DNA of 64,000 bases, taken from assembly GCA_902779785.1 (NCBI GenBank), contig CACZDC010000001.1, positions 292,632 to 356,631 of the forward strand, written 5' to 3'. The position numbers were made by a program, and so were the translations under genes. The notes beneath the pieces were generated by a model, which saw nothing but the letters and a program-made list of their open reading frames with translations, searched no databases and was not told the origin of the DNA. This document shows positions 51,155-59,425 of this stretch, piece by piece; the stretch's first letter is position 1, and every line of letters begins with the position of its first letter. The DNA is from an uncultured Bacteroidia bacterium. Lineage in GTDB: Bacteria; Bacteroidota; Bacteroidia; Bacteroidales; UBA932.

Positions 51155-51162
51155 TAAATGTA
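51155..51162 (-). promoter_or_regulatory. -7-like box four bases from the GTG start of the DUF6377 gene
   Basis: The minus strand reads TACATTTA (final A in place of G), followed by four bases and the GTG at 51150. The sequence around it (TAnATTTACAnCGTGAA) is shared with the region before the GTG at 17839. Confidence 0.45.
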
Positions 51163-51190
51163 CGAATTATTTCTTGTTTTACAATAGGTG

Positions 51191-51259
51191 ATTGTCGGCG
51201 ACAATATATTGATAGTCAATATAATAATTTAAAAACAAGGTCTTTAATAACCTTGTTTT
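51191..51259. promoter_or_regulatory. three inverted repeats in the divergent SusC/regulator region
   Basis: IR1 51191-51205: ATTGTCG, one base, CGACAAT. IR2 51206-51222: ATATTGA, three bases, TCAATAT. IR3 51232-51259: AAAACAAGGT, eight bases, ACCTTGTTTT. All arms are perfect. They lie upstream of both promoters; IR1 and IR2 look like protein-binding sites, while IR3 could be a site or a hairpin. Confidence 0.6.
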
Positions 51260-51295
51260 GCTTTACGAAGCATAGCAAGCGGCTGTTTTTTAGTC

Positions 51296-51303
51296 TAAAT
51301 TTG
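51296..51303 (+). promoter_or_regulatory. -7 box of the second SusC gene
   Basis: A perfect TAAATTTG (TAnnTTTG) 27 bases before the ATG at 51331. Confidence 0.65.
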
Positions 51304-51330
51304 CGAAAGCAACCACAGACCAATCCTATT

Positions 51331-54300
51331 ATGAAACTATCCTTTCATCGTTTTGTGACACTTGCACTTGCCGTCCTCTTGATTCCGGCCTCTGCCTGGG
51401 CCCAGAAGCTGCAGGTCACAGGCAAGGTGACGGACTCTTCCACCGGTGAGCCGGTCGTCGGAGCGGCCGTCCTTGAAAAAGGAGGCAAGGCCGGCGTAAT
51501 CACGGACGCCGACGGCTCCTATACCATCTCTGTCCCTTCGGATGCCACTCTCTTGTGTTCATTCATAGGTTATGTCGAAGCGGAACAGCCGGTAGGCGGA
51601 AGGGCCTTGATTGACTTCGCCCTCGAACTGGACGCCCAGATGCTGGAAGAGACAGTCGTCGTCGGCTATGGCACTCTGAAAAAGTCGCAGCTGGTGGGCA
51701 GCGTGGAGCAGATTTCCGGCGAGTCGCTGGAAAACCGCGCCAATGCCAATGTCTCCCGCACTCTCCAGGGCCAGGTCCCTGGCCTCAGCATCATCCAGGC
51801 TGACGGCAAGCCTACGCACGGCGGCTCTGTCTATATCCGCGGCGGCGCTACCTCTTATGTAATGAAGAAGAATCTCAATTCCAAGGACTTGACCGAGTAT
51901 TCGATCGGCCAGGGAGGAAGTGCCCTGGTGCTGATTGACGGCGTGGAAGGAGAGCTTTCCAGCGTCAACCCCGAAGACATAGAGTCGGTCTCCGTCCTCA
52001 AGGATGCTTCCTCCGCGGCGATTTATGGCTCCAGGGCAGCCTACGGCGTCATCTTGATTACCACGAAAAAGGCTTCCGGAGAAAAGATCACCATTAATTA
52101 TACTGGATCCTTCTCCCTTAACCAGAGGACCGTAATGTGGGAGGACCATATTATTTCAGACGGTCTGGAGTTCACCCGCAACTTCTATGATTTCTGGCTC
52201 GGAAAGACTGAGACTCCGACTGCCGACGGCACCGCCCCGGACAAGATGAATACCTATAAGATTCCTTCCAACTATCTCGAACTCTTCGAGCAGCGTCGTG
52301 CGGCGGGCAACACCTCGGTCTACGATATGAATGGGACCGACTATCTCTATTTCGGCTCCGTCAACTATTTCGAGCTCTTCTACAAGAGGCTCAACACGAC
52401 CCACTCGCATTCGATGAGCGTCAGCGGTGCTTCCGGGAAGATGAATTATTCGCTCTCCGGGCGTTTCTACACCCAGGACGGTATATATAAAATAGGTCAC
52501 GAAGACTACAAACAGTTCAATATCCGTTCGAAGGTTTCCCTTAAGCTCAGGGACTGGCTGAGCATAGACAACAATACCTATCTCTACCGCGTGGGCTACA
52601 TCCAGCCGATCTTCTCCAAGAACAGCAGCAAGGTCGGCAGCCAGGTCCAGCAGATAGCCGTTATCGGACTTCCGGTGCTGCCCGTGACCAATGAAGACGG
52701 GACCTACACCCTCGGCGGTGCGGCCTCCGGTTACAGCGCTTTCGCCGACGGAAACTCCGCCCAGGAGTCCGTCACTTCCACTGCAATCACTACGACCGGA
52801 ATCAATATCGAGCCCATAAAGAATGTGCTCAAATTCAGGGGTGACTTCTCCTACAAGTACAGCAACCGCACCATCGAGCGCTATGTCGCCCCCACCGCTC
52901 AGAGCAATTCCCCCGGCAGCATAATCTATTATGTGAGCGAGGCGGATTCCTACAAGAGAGAGTACCATTATGAAACCAATCACATTTCCGCGAACATAGT
53001 CGGCACCTTTACCCCGAAGCTCGGCGACAATCACAAGCTGAACGTCGTCGCCGGGTGGAACCTGGAGAACCACGAGTACGACATCGAGTCCATACTCCGT
53101 CTCGGCATGCTCTATCCCGGAATGACCAGTTTCGAGACTTTCGGCGGCAACGAGATCACCATAAACCAGTACGACAGCGACTGGGCAACGATAGGCTATT
53201 TCGCCCGTGCTAACTACACGCTTCTGGGCCGCTACATTTTCGAGGGTTCGCTCCGTTACGACCTCAATTCCCGCTTTCCGAAGAACCAGAGGGGAGGATG
53301 GTTCCCTTCGGCTTCCGCCGGATGGCGCCTTTCCGAAGAGCCCTGGATGAAATGGTCCCGGAGCGTCGTGGACAATCTTAAGATCCGCGGCAACTGGGGC
53401 TCCCTGGGCAATGGCGGAGTCGCGCCCTATTCCTTCCTCGAGACTATGGGCATAGCTAAGAGTTCGGTTATATTCGGTGGCTCATTCACCGGGGTTGCCG
53501 GAATGCCGTCCATCGTCCCGGACAGCCTGACATGGGAAAAGATCAAGACCTGGGATATTGGTCTGGATGTGGATCTGTTCAAGAGCCGCCTGTCCTTCAG
53601 CGGCGACTATTACGTCCGCTTTACCAACGACATGTATTCTTCCGGACCTGAGCTTCCCGCCGTCCTCGGAGCTGAGGCGCCGAAAGGCAATTACGGGCAG
53701 TTGACCACCAAGGGCTGGGAGCTGACGCTTTCCTGGAGGGACGGCTTCAATATTGCCGGCAAGCCTTTCAGTTATTCCATAAAAGGCAGCCTCTGGGACA
53801 ACCGCACATGGGTTACTGAGTTCAACAGTACCAGCAACAATGTCTTTGATTTTTACAAAGGCAAGGAAATCGGCGAGCTCTGGGGCTTCCGAACGGACGG
53901 GCTCTTCAAATCCAATGAAGAAGCCTCCAACTGGATTGCCGACCGCTACCACGATCTCCAGAATTCCGGTGCGCCTTATGCCGGCGACATGAAATTCGTG
54001 GACCTGGACGGGAACAAGGAACTCACAGTAGGCTCCGGAACCCTCGAGGATCATGGTGACCTGGACATTATCGGAAATATCATGCCCCGTTACCAATATG
54101 GCATCAACCTGGACGCCAAATGGAACGGAATCGGCCTGAGCGTGTTCCTTCAGGGTATAGGTCATCGTGACTGGTATCCTTCCGAGGGTACGTCCCTGTT
54201 CTGGGGCGGCTACGAGAGGGCCTACAATTTCGCCCTCAAGGACCAGCAGACCGACAGGGCCATACTGGACAAGAGCACGACCAACTGGGTAGTGAGCAAT

Positions 54301-54675
54301 GCCGCCGAAAAGCCTTACTGGCCACGTCGCATGTATGGTCAGGCCATGGCCGGAAAGGGTCTCGGGACCATGAACACCTACAATGATTACTTCCTGCAGA
54401 ATGCGGCTTACCTGAGGCTGAAGAATCTGACCGTAGACTATACTTTCCCGGCTTCAGTAAGCAAGAAAATAGGGATAGAAAAGCTGCGCGTCTATTTCTC
54501 CGGAGAAAATCTCCTCACTTTCTCGCCCATCTACAAGCACACCTCGATGTTTGACCCCGAGGTTATTACCAAGGGTGACTCTGACTTTGGCAACGCGACC
54601 TCCGAAAGCATGGGTGACGGCGCCAGCTATCCTATGTTGAAATCCTACACCTTCGGTATCAATATCACTTTCTAG
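51331..54675 (+). CDS. susC: SusC-like TonB-dependent outer-membrane transporter
   Basis: The ATG at 51331 follows the promoter and gives a signal peptide (LALAVLLIPASAWAQ). The 1114-residue protein has a CnaB-like N-terminal domain (VTGKVTDSSTGEPVVGAAV, about 27-110), a TonB-box region (EETVVVGYGTLKKSQ), a plug (ALVLIDGVEGELS, VSVLKDASSAAIYGSRAAYG) and a large barrel ending FGINITF. It pairs with the SusD gene four bases downstream. It is not a recent duplicate of the SusC at 23817: N-terminal domain and barrel differ clearly. The substrate of this second locus is not known. Confidence 0.93.
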   Translation: MKLSFHRFVTLALAVLLIPASAWAQKLQVTGKVTDSSTGEPVVGAAVLEKGGKAGVITDADGSYTISVPSDATLLCSFIGYVEAEQPVGGRALIDFALELDAQMLEETVVVGYGTLKKSQLVGSVEQISGESLENRANANVSRTLQGQVPGLSIIQADGKPTHGGSVYIRGGATSYVMKKNLNSKDLTEYSIGQGGSALVLIDGVEGELSSVNPEDIESVSVLKDASSAAIYGSRAAYGVILITTKKASGEKITINYTGSFSLNQRTVMWEDHIISDGLEFTRNFYDFWLGKTETPTADGTAPDKMNTYKIPSNYLELFEQRRAAGNTSVYDMNGTDYLYFGSVNYFELFYKRLNTTHSHSMSVSGASGKMNYSLSGRFYTQDGIYKIGHEDYKQFNIRSKVSLKLRDWLSIDNNTYLYRVGYIQPIFSKNSSKVGSQVQQIAVIGLPVLPVTNEDGTYTLGGAASGYSAFADGNSAQESVTSTAITTTGINIEPIKNVLKFRGDFSYKYSNRTIERYVAPTAQSNSPGSIIYYVSEADSYKREYHYETNHISANIVGTFTPKLGDNHKLNVVAGWNLENHEYDIESILRLGMLYPGMTSFETFGGNEITINQYDSDWATIGYFARANYTLLGRYIFEGSLRYDLNSRFPKNQRGGWFPSASAGWRLSEEPWMKWSRSVVDNLKIRGNWGSLGNGGVAPYSFLETMGIAKSSVIFGGSFTGVAGMPSIVPDSLTWEKIKTWDIGLDVDLFKSRLSFSGDYYVRFTNDMYSSGPELPAVLGAEAPKGNYGQLTTKGWELTLSWRDGFNIAGKPFSYSIKGSLWDNRTWVTEFNSTSNNVFDFYKGKEIGELWGFRTDGLFKSNEEASNWIADRYHDLQNSGAPYAGDMKFVDLDGNKELTVGSGTLEDHGDLDIIGNIMPRYQYGINLDAKWNGIGLSVFLQGIGHRDWYPSEGTSLFWGGYERAYNFALKDQQTDRAILDKSTTNWVVSNAAEKPYWPRRMYGQAMAGKGLGTMNTYNDYFLQNAAYLRLKNLTVDYTFPASVSKKIGIEKLRVYFSGENLLTFSPIYKHTSMFDPEVITKGDSDFGNATSESMGDGASYPMLKSYTFGINITF

Positions 54676-54679
54676 GCTT

Positions 54680-56497
54680 ATGAAAAGATTCATTTATATA
54701 ACTGCAGCGGCTTTGATGCTCTGCTCATGCGTGGACTTGCTGGACAAGCAGCCTGCAAATAAATTCGACGCCGGATCATTCTTCGCGCGTGAATCGGACC
54801 TTAAGCTTTATTCCAACGGGCTTATCAATACCGCCCTTCCCGACGCCACTGACATGGCCCTCGGCGAGGACCGTTATACGGACATATGTGCCACCAAGGC
54901 TTCGAAGGAGATGTACTGGGGCAGCTATTCAGCGGCCAAGGCCAGTAACTGGAGCACAAGTACGTGGAGTTTCCCCCGCAGGGTGGCGTACATGCTTGAC
55001 AACATGCCTCGCTGCAAGGAGAGTGTCACCGAGGAGGTTTATAAGCATTATGAAGCTGTCGCCCGCTTCTGGAGAGCATGGATAACTATGAAGAGAATCA
55101 AGGTCTTCGGCGACTGCTATTTCATAGACAAAGTCTTGATGCCGACGGACACTCTTGAACTTTACAGTCCGAGGCAGGACCGTGAGGAAATCTTCCATAA
55201 GGTGACCGAGGATCTTGAATTTGCCTGCAAAAACTGCCTCGCTTCGGGAGCCGGAATCAATGATAACAGCCGCATCTATATCAACAAGTATGTCGCTCTC
55301 GCATACGCCTCCCGCATCTTCCTCTATGAGGGAACCTACCGCAAGTATCACTCCGTCAATCCTTCGACCGGGCGGGCCTGGAACGGGAGGTACGAGAGCT
55401 CGGAGGATCTGTTGAAACTTGCGGAAAAATACTCCAAAGAGCTTGTGGAGTCGAATGCATTCCATCTTTTCACCGACTATCGGAGTCTTTTCATCTCGTC
55501 CGCAATCCAGCCGACGGAGGTTATCTGGGGCAGGACTTATTCCAATGAACTCAGCGTCAAGCATGGAGTAAGCTTCAAATATTGCTCTTCGACCTCGTCA
55601 CTCCTGTATTCCCCGACCAAGGAATATGTCAGGATGTTCCTCAAGACTGACGGCACTCCCGCAGAGGAGGCCATAAGCGTCACTCAGGAGTTCACCGACC
55701 GCGACAAGAGGCTCACCGCTTCGGTTCTCGCCCCTGGCAGGACCATGAAGAAGAACGACGGCAGCGATCCGGACTTCCTCCCCAACTGGAACTGGACTTG
55801 CGGCGGCTATCAGTGGATCAAATGGGTCCAGCTCGAGGAGACCCCGATGAGCGGCGATACCAAGTCATACAATTCCATACCCATCATGCGCTATGCCGAA
55901 GTCCTGCTGAACTATGCCGAGGCGGCGGAGGAGCTCGGACACATGGACAAGAGCTTATGGGAAAAGACCATAGGGGAGCTGCGCCGAAGGGGCGGAGTTG
56001 AAAGTATCTATCCTGGGGATGGCAATTATGTGGCGGACCAGTGGCTCAGGGACTATTATACCCAGGATGTCATGCACCCTGTCGCACTTTCCGACAACAT
56101 GCTGGAAATCAGGCGTGAGAGGGTGACGGAGCTCGGCATGGAGGGCCAGAGCCGCTACGACGACCTTATGCGCTGGCAGTTGGGCGATTTGATTGAGCGC
56201 CGATACAATCATCAGGGCTGGAGGGGTATCTACATCACTCAGGCCGAAGCGGCGTCAGGCATCAACTGGAATGGGACCACATACACGATTTCCAAAAGCA
56301 AGAAAACCAGCGAGACCAATTACAAGATAAGCGGAACCGATGACGGCGCCTGGAGCCTTTCCGAGGGCACTTACGGTTACCTTATCTACAACTATAAGCT
56401 GAAGTGGGACGACAAGATGTATCTGCAGCCGATCGCCCAGTCCGCGCTGAATGTGAATCCGGACCTCGGGCAGAACAATGGCTGGCAATGGCAATAA
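54680..56497 (+). CDS. susD: SusD-like substrate-binding lipoprotein
   Basis: A 605-residue lipoprotein (AALMLCSCVDLLDKQP, Cys17) with the SusD N-terminal LLDKQPANKFDAGSFF, a helical TPR core (AVARFWRAWITMKRIKVFGD) and the C-terminal SusD domain (MRYAEVLLNYAEAAEELG, LEIRRERVTELGMEGQSRYD). It binds the imported glycan at the cell surface for the SusC encoded just upstream. Confidence 0.92.
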   Translation: MKRFIYITAAALMLCSCVDLLDKQPANKFDAGSFFARESDLKLYSNGLINTALPDATDMALGEDRYTDICATKASKEMYWGSYSAAKASNWSTSTWSFPRRVAYMLDNMPRCKESVTEEVYKHYEAVARFWRAWITMKRIKVFGDCYFIDKVLMPTDTLELYSPRQDREEIFHKVTEDLEFACKNCLASGAGINDNSRIYINKYVALAYASRIFLYEGTYRKYHSVNPSTGRAWNGRYESSEDLLKLAEKYSKELVESNAFHLFTDYRSLFISSAIQPTEVIWGRTYSNELSVKHGVSFKYCSSTSSLLYSPTKEYVRMFLKTDGTPAEEAISVTQEFTDRDKRLTASVLAPGRTMKKNDGSDPDFLPNWNWTCGGYQWIKWVQLEETPMSGDTKSYNSIPIMRYAEVLLNYAEAAEELGHMDKSLWEKTIGELRRRGGVESIYPGDGNYVADQWLRDYYTQDVMHPVALSDNMLEIRRERVTELGMEGQSRYDDLMRWQLGDLIERRYNHQGWRGIYITQAEAASGINWNGTTYTISKSKKTSETNYKISGTDDGAWSLSEGTYGYLIYNYKLKWDDKMYLQPIAQSALNVNPDLGQNNGWQWQ

Positions 56498-56516
56498 TCT
56501 ATAAACACATAACACG

Positions 56517-58118
56517 ATGAAAACCAAGTATTTTATCCTCGCTGCTGCGGCTCTGATTCTCGCAGCATGCCAGAAGGACAATGGAAAACAGGACGCCGAC
56601 GCCGTCATTTCGGTCTCTCCCGACAAGGTTGAGGCAACTTATGAAGGCGTAGAGACTACTGTTGCGGTCACGGCCAACTGTGAATGGAACATTTCCAAAA
56701 CCGACGCGGAAGGCGCCGCCGTGGACTGGGTCAAGTGCGACCTTTCCAAAGGCAAGGGCAACAAGACTCTCGGAATCAAGGTAGAGCGCAATCCCAAGGG
56801 GGCTGCCCGTAACGCTACCGTTACCCTTTATTCCGGAGAGGTGAAAGCCTTCATAGACATCAAGCAGGCTGCGAATCCCAGCCCGGACCCGGAAGGAGAC
56901 GAAGAGCCTGATTATCTGGTGCTTGCATTTGATTTCACCAAGGCGCTGGAAGGCTGGCCTACAGCCATTGACCAGTCATGGGCGGAGCTCAAGGATTGCG
57001 ATTCAGGCTGCGCCACTGACAATGGCGGAACGGCCGTAGCGGCCAATTCCCACAGAAGGGCCAAGGTCAAATATACTATTGACGGTAAGGACTATTATTT
57101 CACTTTCGCCGATCCTAACGGAGCCGAGAAGCACAATATCTATCTCGGGACCACCGGTGTCTACAGCGGCACTTACCGCTATTTCGGCCTTCCGGCAATT
57201 GAGGGAAAGAAACTCGCCAAGGTAGAGATGGTCCAGAATGCCAGCAACCAGGATCCTGAGAAGTTCAACCGCGCGGTGGGTGTCTCCAAATGGATATACC
57301 ACAAGGATTTCCCTGTCGACGATATCGAGTATGTCAGCGGTGGAGACCCTCAGAACCAGGCCGAAACTAACGGCAAGGTCTATACCTACAAACTCAGCGG
57401 CACCTGCGGCAATACGGTCTATTATATGAATTCTCCCGTCAAGGCCAGCATTATCAAGTCGCTGACGCTTTACTACGCTGACCTGACCGGCAAAGAGCCT
57501 GATCCCGGCAAGGAGCCTGAAGATCCCAAGCCTAGCGATCCCGGCGAGGGAGGAGAGGTTGTGATCGACCCCAACGCACTTAGGCTCAGCTTTGATTTCA
57601 CAGGCGAGCCGCTCGAAGGCTGGCCGACCGCTCCGAAATACACCCATGTGGACGGAGGGATAGAGTGCAAATATCCGCTTGACGGCGTTGACTTCATCTT
57701 TGTCCCTGCCGATTGTGACGGCGCATCTGCCGGACAGGCTTTCTGGCAGCCCCCTGTGGCGGCGGACGGCGATACTCCCGCAAAGGCCGGCTACTTTGCC
57801 CTGAATGCCCAGTACCGTTATCTTGGGCTGCCGATGGTTGCCAATCATTCTCTTGTCCAGGTTGTTTGCCACAGCTGCCAGCTCGGCGCAGTGACGACCG
57901 CGGCGAAGATGGGTATCACCAAGAGCATAGCCAAGAGCGCAGCCCATCCTGCCGCATCTGAATTCATGGCCGGTGGCGAATACCAGACTTGGGAAGCCAC
58001 AGGCGGCGACTACACCTACAGCCTGAGCAACACCGAGGTGGCCACCCGCTACTATATCTACGCCAACGCCAAGGGTGCCATCGCCAAGCTTGACCTCGTG
58101 TATAATCCTGCAAAGTAG
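56517..58118 (+). CDS. surface lipoprotein: BACON domain plus two 'GWPT' beta domains
   Basis: A 533-residue lipoprotein (AALILAACQKD, Cys18) in the surface-binding-protein slot after SusD. Order: BACON domain (about 27-120, ending AFIDIKQAA), a short Pro/Glu linker, domain A (about 137-320; LAFDFTKALEGWPT, DCDSGCATDNGG, YFGLPAIEGKKLAKVEM), a second Pro/Asp linker, and domain B (about 356-533; LSFDFTGEPLEGWPT, FIFVPADCDGASAGQAFW, YRYLGLPM). Domains A and B are distantly related to each other and both recur in the protein at 59426. Glycan binding is inferred from position; the domain family is not one I recognise. Confidence 0.65.
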   Translation: MKTKYFILAAAALILAACQKDNGKQDADAVISVSPDKVEATYEGVETTVAVTANCEWNISKTDAEGAAVDWVKCDLSKGKGNKTLGIKVERNPKGAARNATVTLYSGEVKAFIDIKQAANPSPDPEGDEEPDYLVLAFDFTKALEGWPTAIDQSWAELKDCDSGCATDNGGTAVAANSHRRAKVKYTIDGKDYYFTFADPNGAEKHNIYLGTTGVYSGTYRYFGLPAIEGKKLAKVEMVQNASNQDPEKFNRAVGVSKWIYHKDFPVDDIEYVSGGDPQNQAETNGKVYTYKLSGTCGNTVYYMNSPVKASIIKSLTLYYADLTGKEPDPGKEPEDPKPSDPGEGGEVVIDPNALRLSFDFTGEPLEGWPTAPKYTHVDGGIECKYPLDGVDFIFVPADCDGASAGQAFWQPPVAADGDTPAKAGYFALNAQYRYLGLPMVANHSLVQVVCHSCQLGAVTTAAKMGITKSIAKSAAHPAASEFMAGGEYQTWEATGGDYTYSLSNTEVATRYYIYANAKGAIAKLDLVYNPAK

Positions 58119-58120
58119 AG

Positions 58121-59293
58121 ATGCTGAAAGCATTGAAGTTTATGTTTTTTCTTCTCGCGGGAGCCGTCCTGGGCTCCTGCGGGGGGAAAGATACCATATC
58201 CGAGGAAATATCGGTCAGTCCGGTGACTGTCGCGGCAAAGGCCTCCATGGACAATTATAAATTGGAGGTTACTTCCAATGCCCGGTGGACGGTAAGTTCG
58301 GACGCTAGTTGGCTGGAACTGAGCCAGGCATCAGGCCATGACAATGCGGTCGTGACGGTCCGTGTCTATGAAAACAAACTGACTAGTCCTCGCGGAGCCG
58401 CAATACTGTTCAAGACTGCCGCCGGCAAGAGTTTTACCGTTTCCCTGACCCAGGAAGGAAAGGAAGATGAAGGCGGAACTGAAGCGACTGTCCTTCGCAT
58501 CGGTACTTATAATTTGAGGATGAGCGGCCTGGACAAGGAAGGGGACAACGTCTGGAGTCAACGAAAGGAGAGGCTGAAGCAGTCGCTGCTTGCCTGTGAT
58601 TTCGACGTTTTCGGAATCCAGGAGGTAAGCACTGAGACTCAGACCTGGTTGAATAGCGAACTTTCCAATAAATATACTTTCAAGTATTTCAGCCCCTATT
58701 CTCAGTCCGGGACGGGCGACAAAGCCCAGGGGATTGGCTTCCGGAAAGGAGCCTTCACTCTCTCTGACTGGCATTTTTTCTGGGCATCCGCGACTCCGGA
58801 CAAAATGGCTTACAACGACACCGGAGATGAAGGAAACTTCAAGAGGGGAGGCTGCTGCTGTGTCCTTAGCCATAAGTCCAGCGGAGTCAAGTTGTTCATT
58901 ATCAATAACCATGGCTGCCTCAACTCCGAGAGTAACATCGCCGCCTCGCCCTATTATATAGTGCAGGAAAAGCGCTTCAATACTGCCGGCCTTCCGTCAT
59001 TCTTCGTCGGAGACATGAATCTTCGCGAATCTTCGGAAGAGGGCTCTTCCTATAAGATATTCACTTCTTATTGGATGGACCCGTACCGCACGCTTGACGC
59101 CTCTGCACGGAGCGGCCCGGAGGGAAGTTACAATGGCTTCAAATATCCCGGCGGGCGCCACCGTATCGACTATGTTTTTTATCGCGGACAGGGCTTTGCG
59201 CCCAAGTCCTACCGCTGCGATGATTCGCTCTATGGCGGTAAATACGCCTCCGACCATTTCCCTGTATGGGTTGACTTTGAATTTACGGAATAA
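58121..59293 (+). CDS. lipoprotein: BACON domain plus endonuclease/exonuclease/phosphatase-fold domain
   Basis: A 390-residue lipoprotein (LAGAVLGSCGGK, Cys16). Residues about 24-115 are a BACON domain (ISVSPVTVAAKAS, WTVSSDASWLELSQ). Residues about 125-388 are an EEP (DNase I/inositol-phosphatase-like) domain with LRIGTYNLRM, FGIQEV (metal-binding Glu), NNHGCL, VGDMNLRE (Asp-x-Asn) and a C-terminal SDHFPVW. All catalytic signatures are present, so it should be an active metal-dependent phosphodiesterase or phosphatase on the cell surface. It starts two bases after the preceding stop. A role in removing phosphate-linked groups from the glycan is one possibility. Confidence 0.82.
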   Translation: MLKALKFMFFLLAGAVLGSCGGKDTISEEISVSPVTVAAKASMDNYKLEVTSNARWTVSSDASWLELSQASGHDNAVVTVRVYENKLTSPRGAAILFKTAAGKSFTVSLTQEGKEDEGGTEATVLRIGTYNLRMSGLDKEGDNVWSQRKERLKQSLLACDFDVFGIQEVSTETQTWLNSELSNKYTFKYFSPYSQSGTGDKAQGIGFRKGAFTLSDWHFFWASATPDKMAYNDTGDEGNFKRGGCCCVLSHKSSGVKLFIINNHGCLNSESNIAASPYYIVQEKRFNTAGLPSFFVGDMNLRESSEEGSSYKIFTSYWMDPYRTLDASARSGPEGSYNGFKYPGGRHRIDYVFYRGQGFAPKSYRCDDSLYGGKYASDHFPVWVDFEFTE

Positions 59294-59295
59294 TC

Positions 59296-59421
59296 ATGCA
59301 TAAAGAGTATTTTACACCTGAAGTCCGGCTATGCCTGCTGGATTGTGAATACAGCCTTCTGACGGCATCATTCACTCAAAACCAAAACGAACAGATCGAA
59401 GAAGATGAATATGAATGGTAA
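59296..59421 (+). CDS. small conserved-type peptide preceding a fimbrillin-like gene
   Basis: A 41-codon frame (MHKEYFTPEVRLCLLDCEYS... ending EEDEYEW) that begins two bases after the previous stop and ends four bases before the ATG at 59426. It shares the Y-x-x-P-x-x-R start and acidic end with the peptide at 36041-36178, and the same position relative to a fimbrillin-like lipoprotein gene. Confidence 0.6.
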   Translation: MHKEYFTPEVRLCLLDCEYSLLTASFTQNQNEQIEEDEYEW

Positions 59422-59425
59422 AGCT

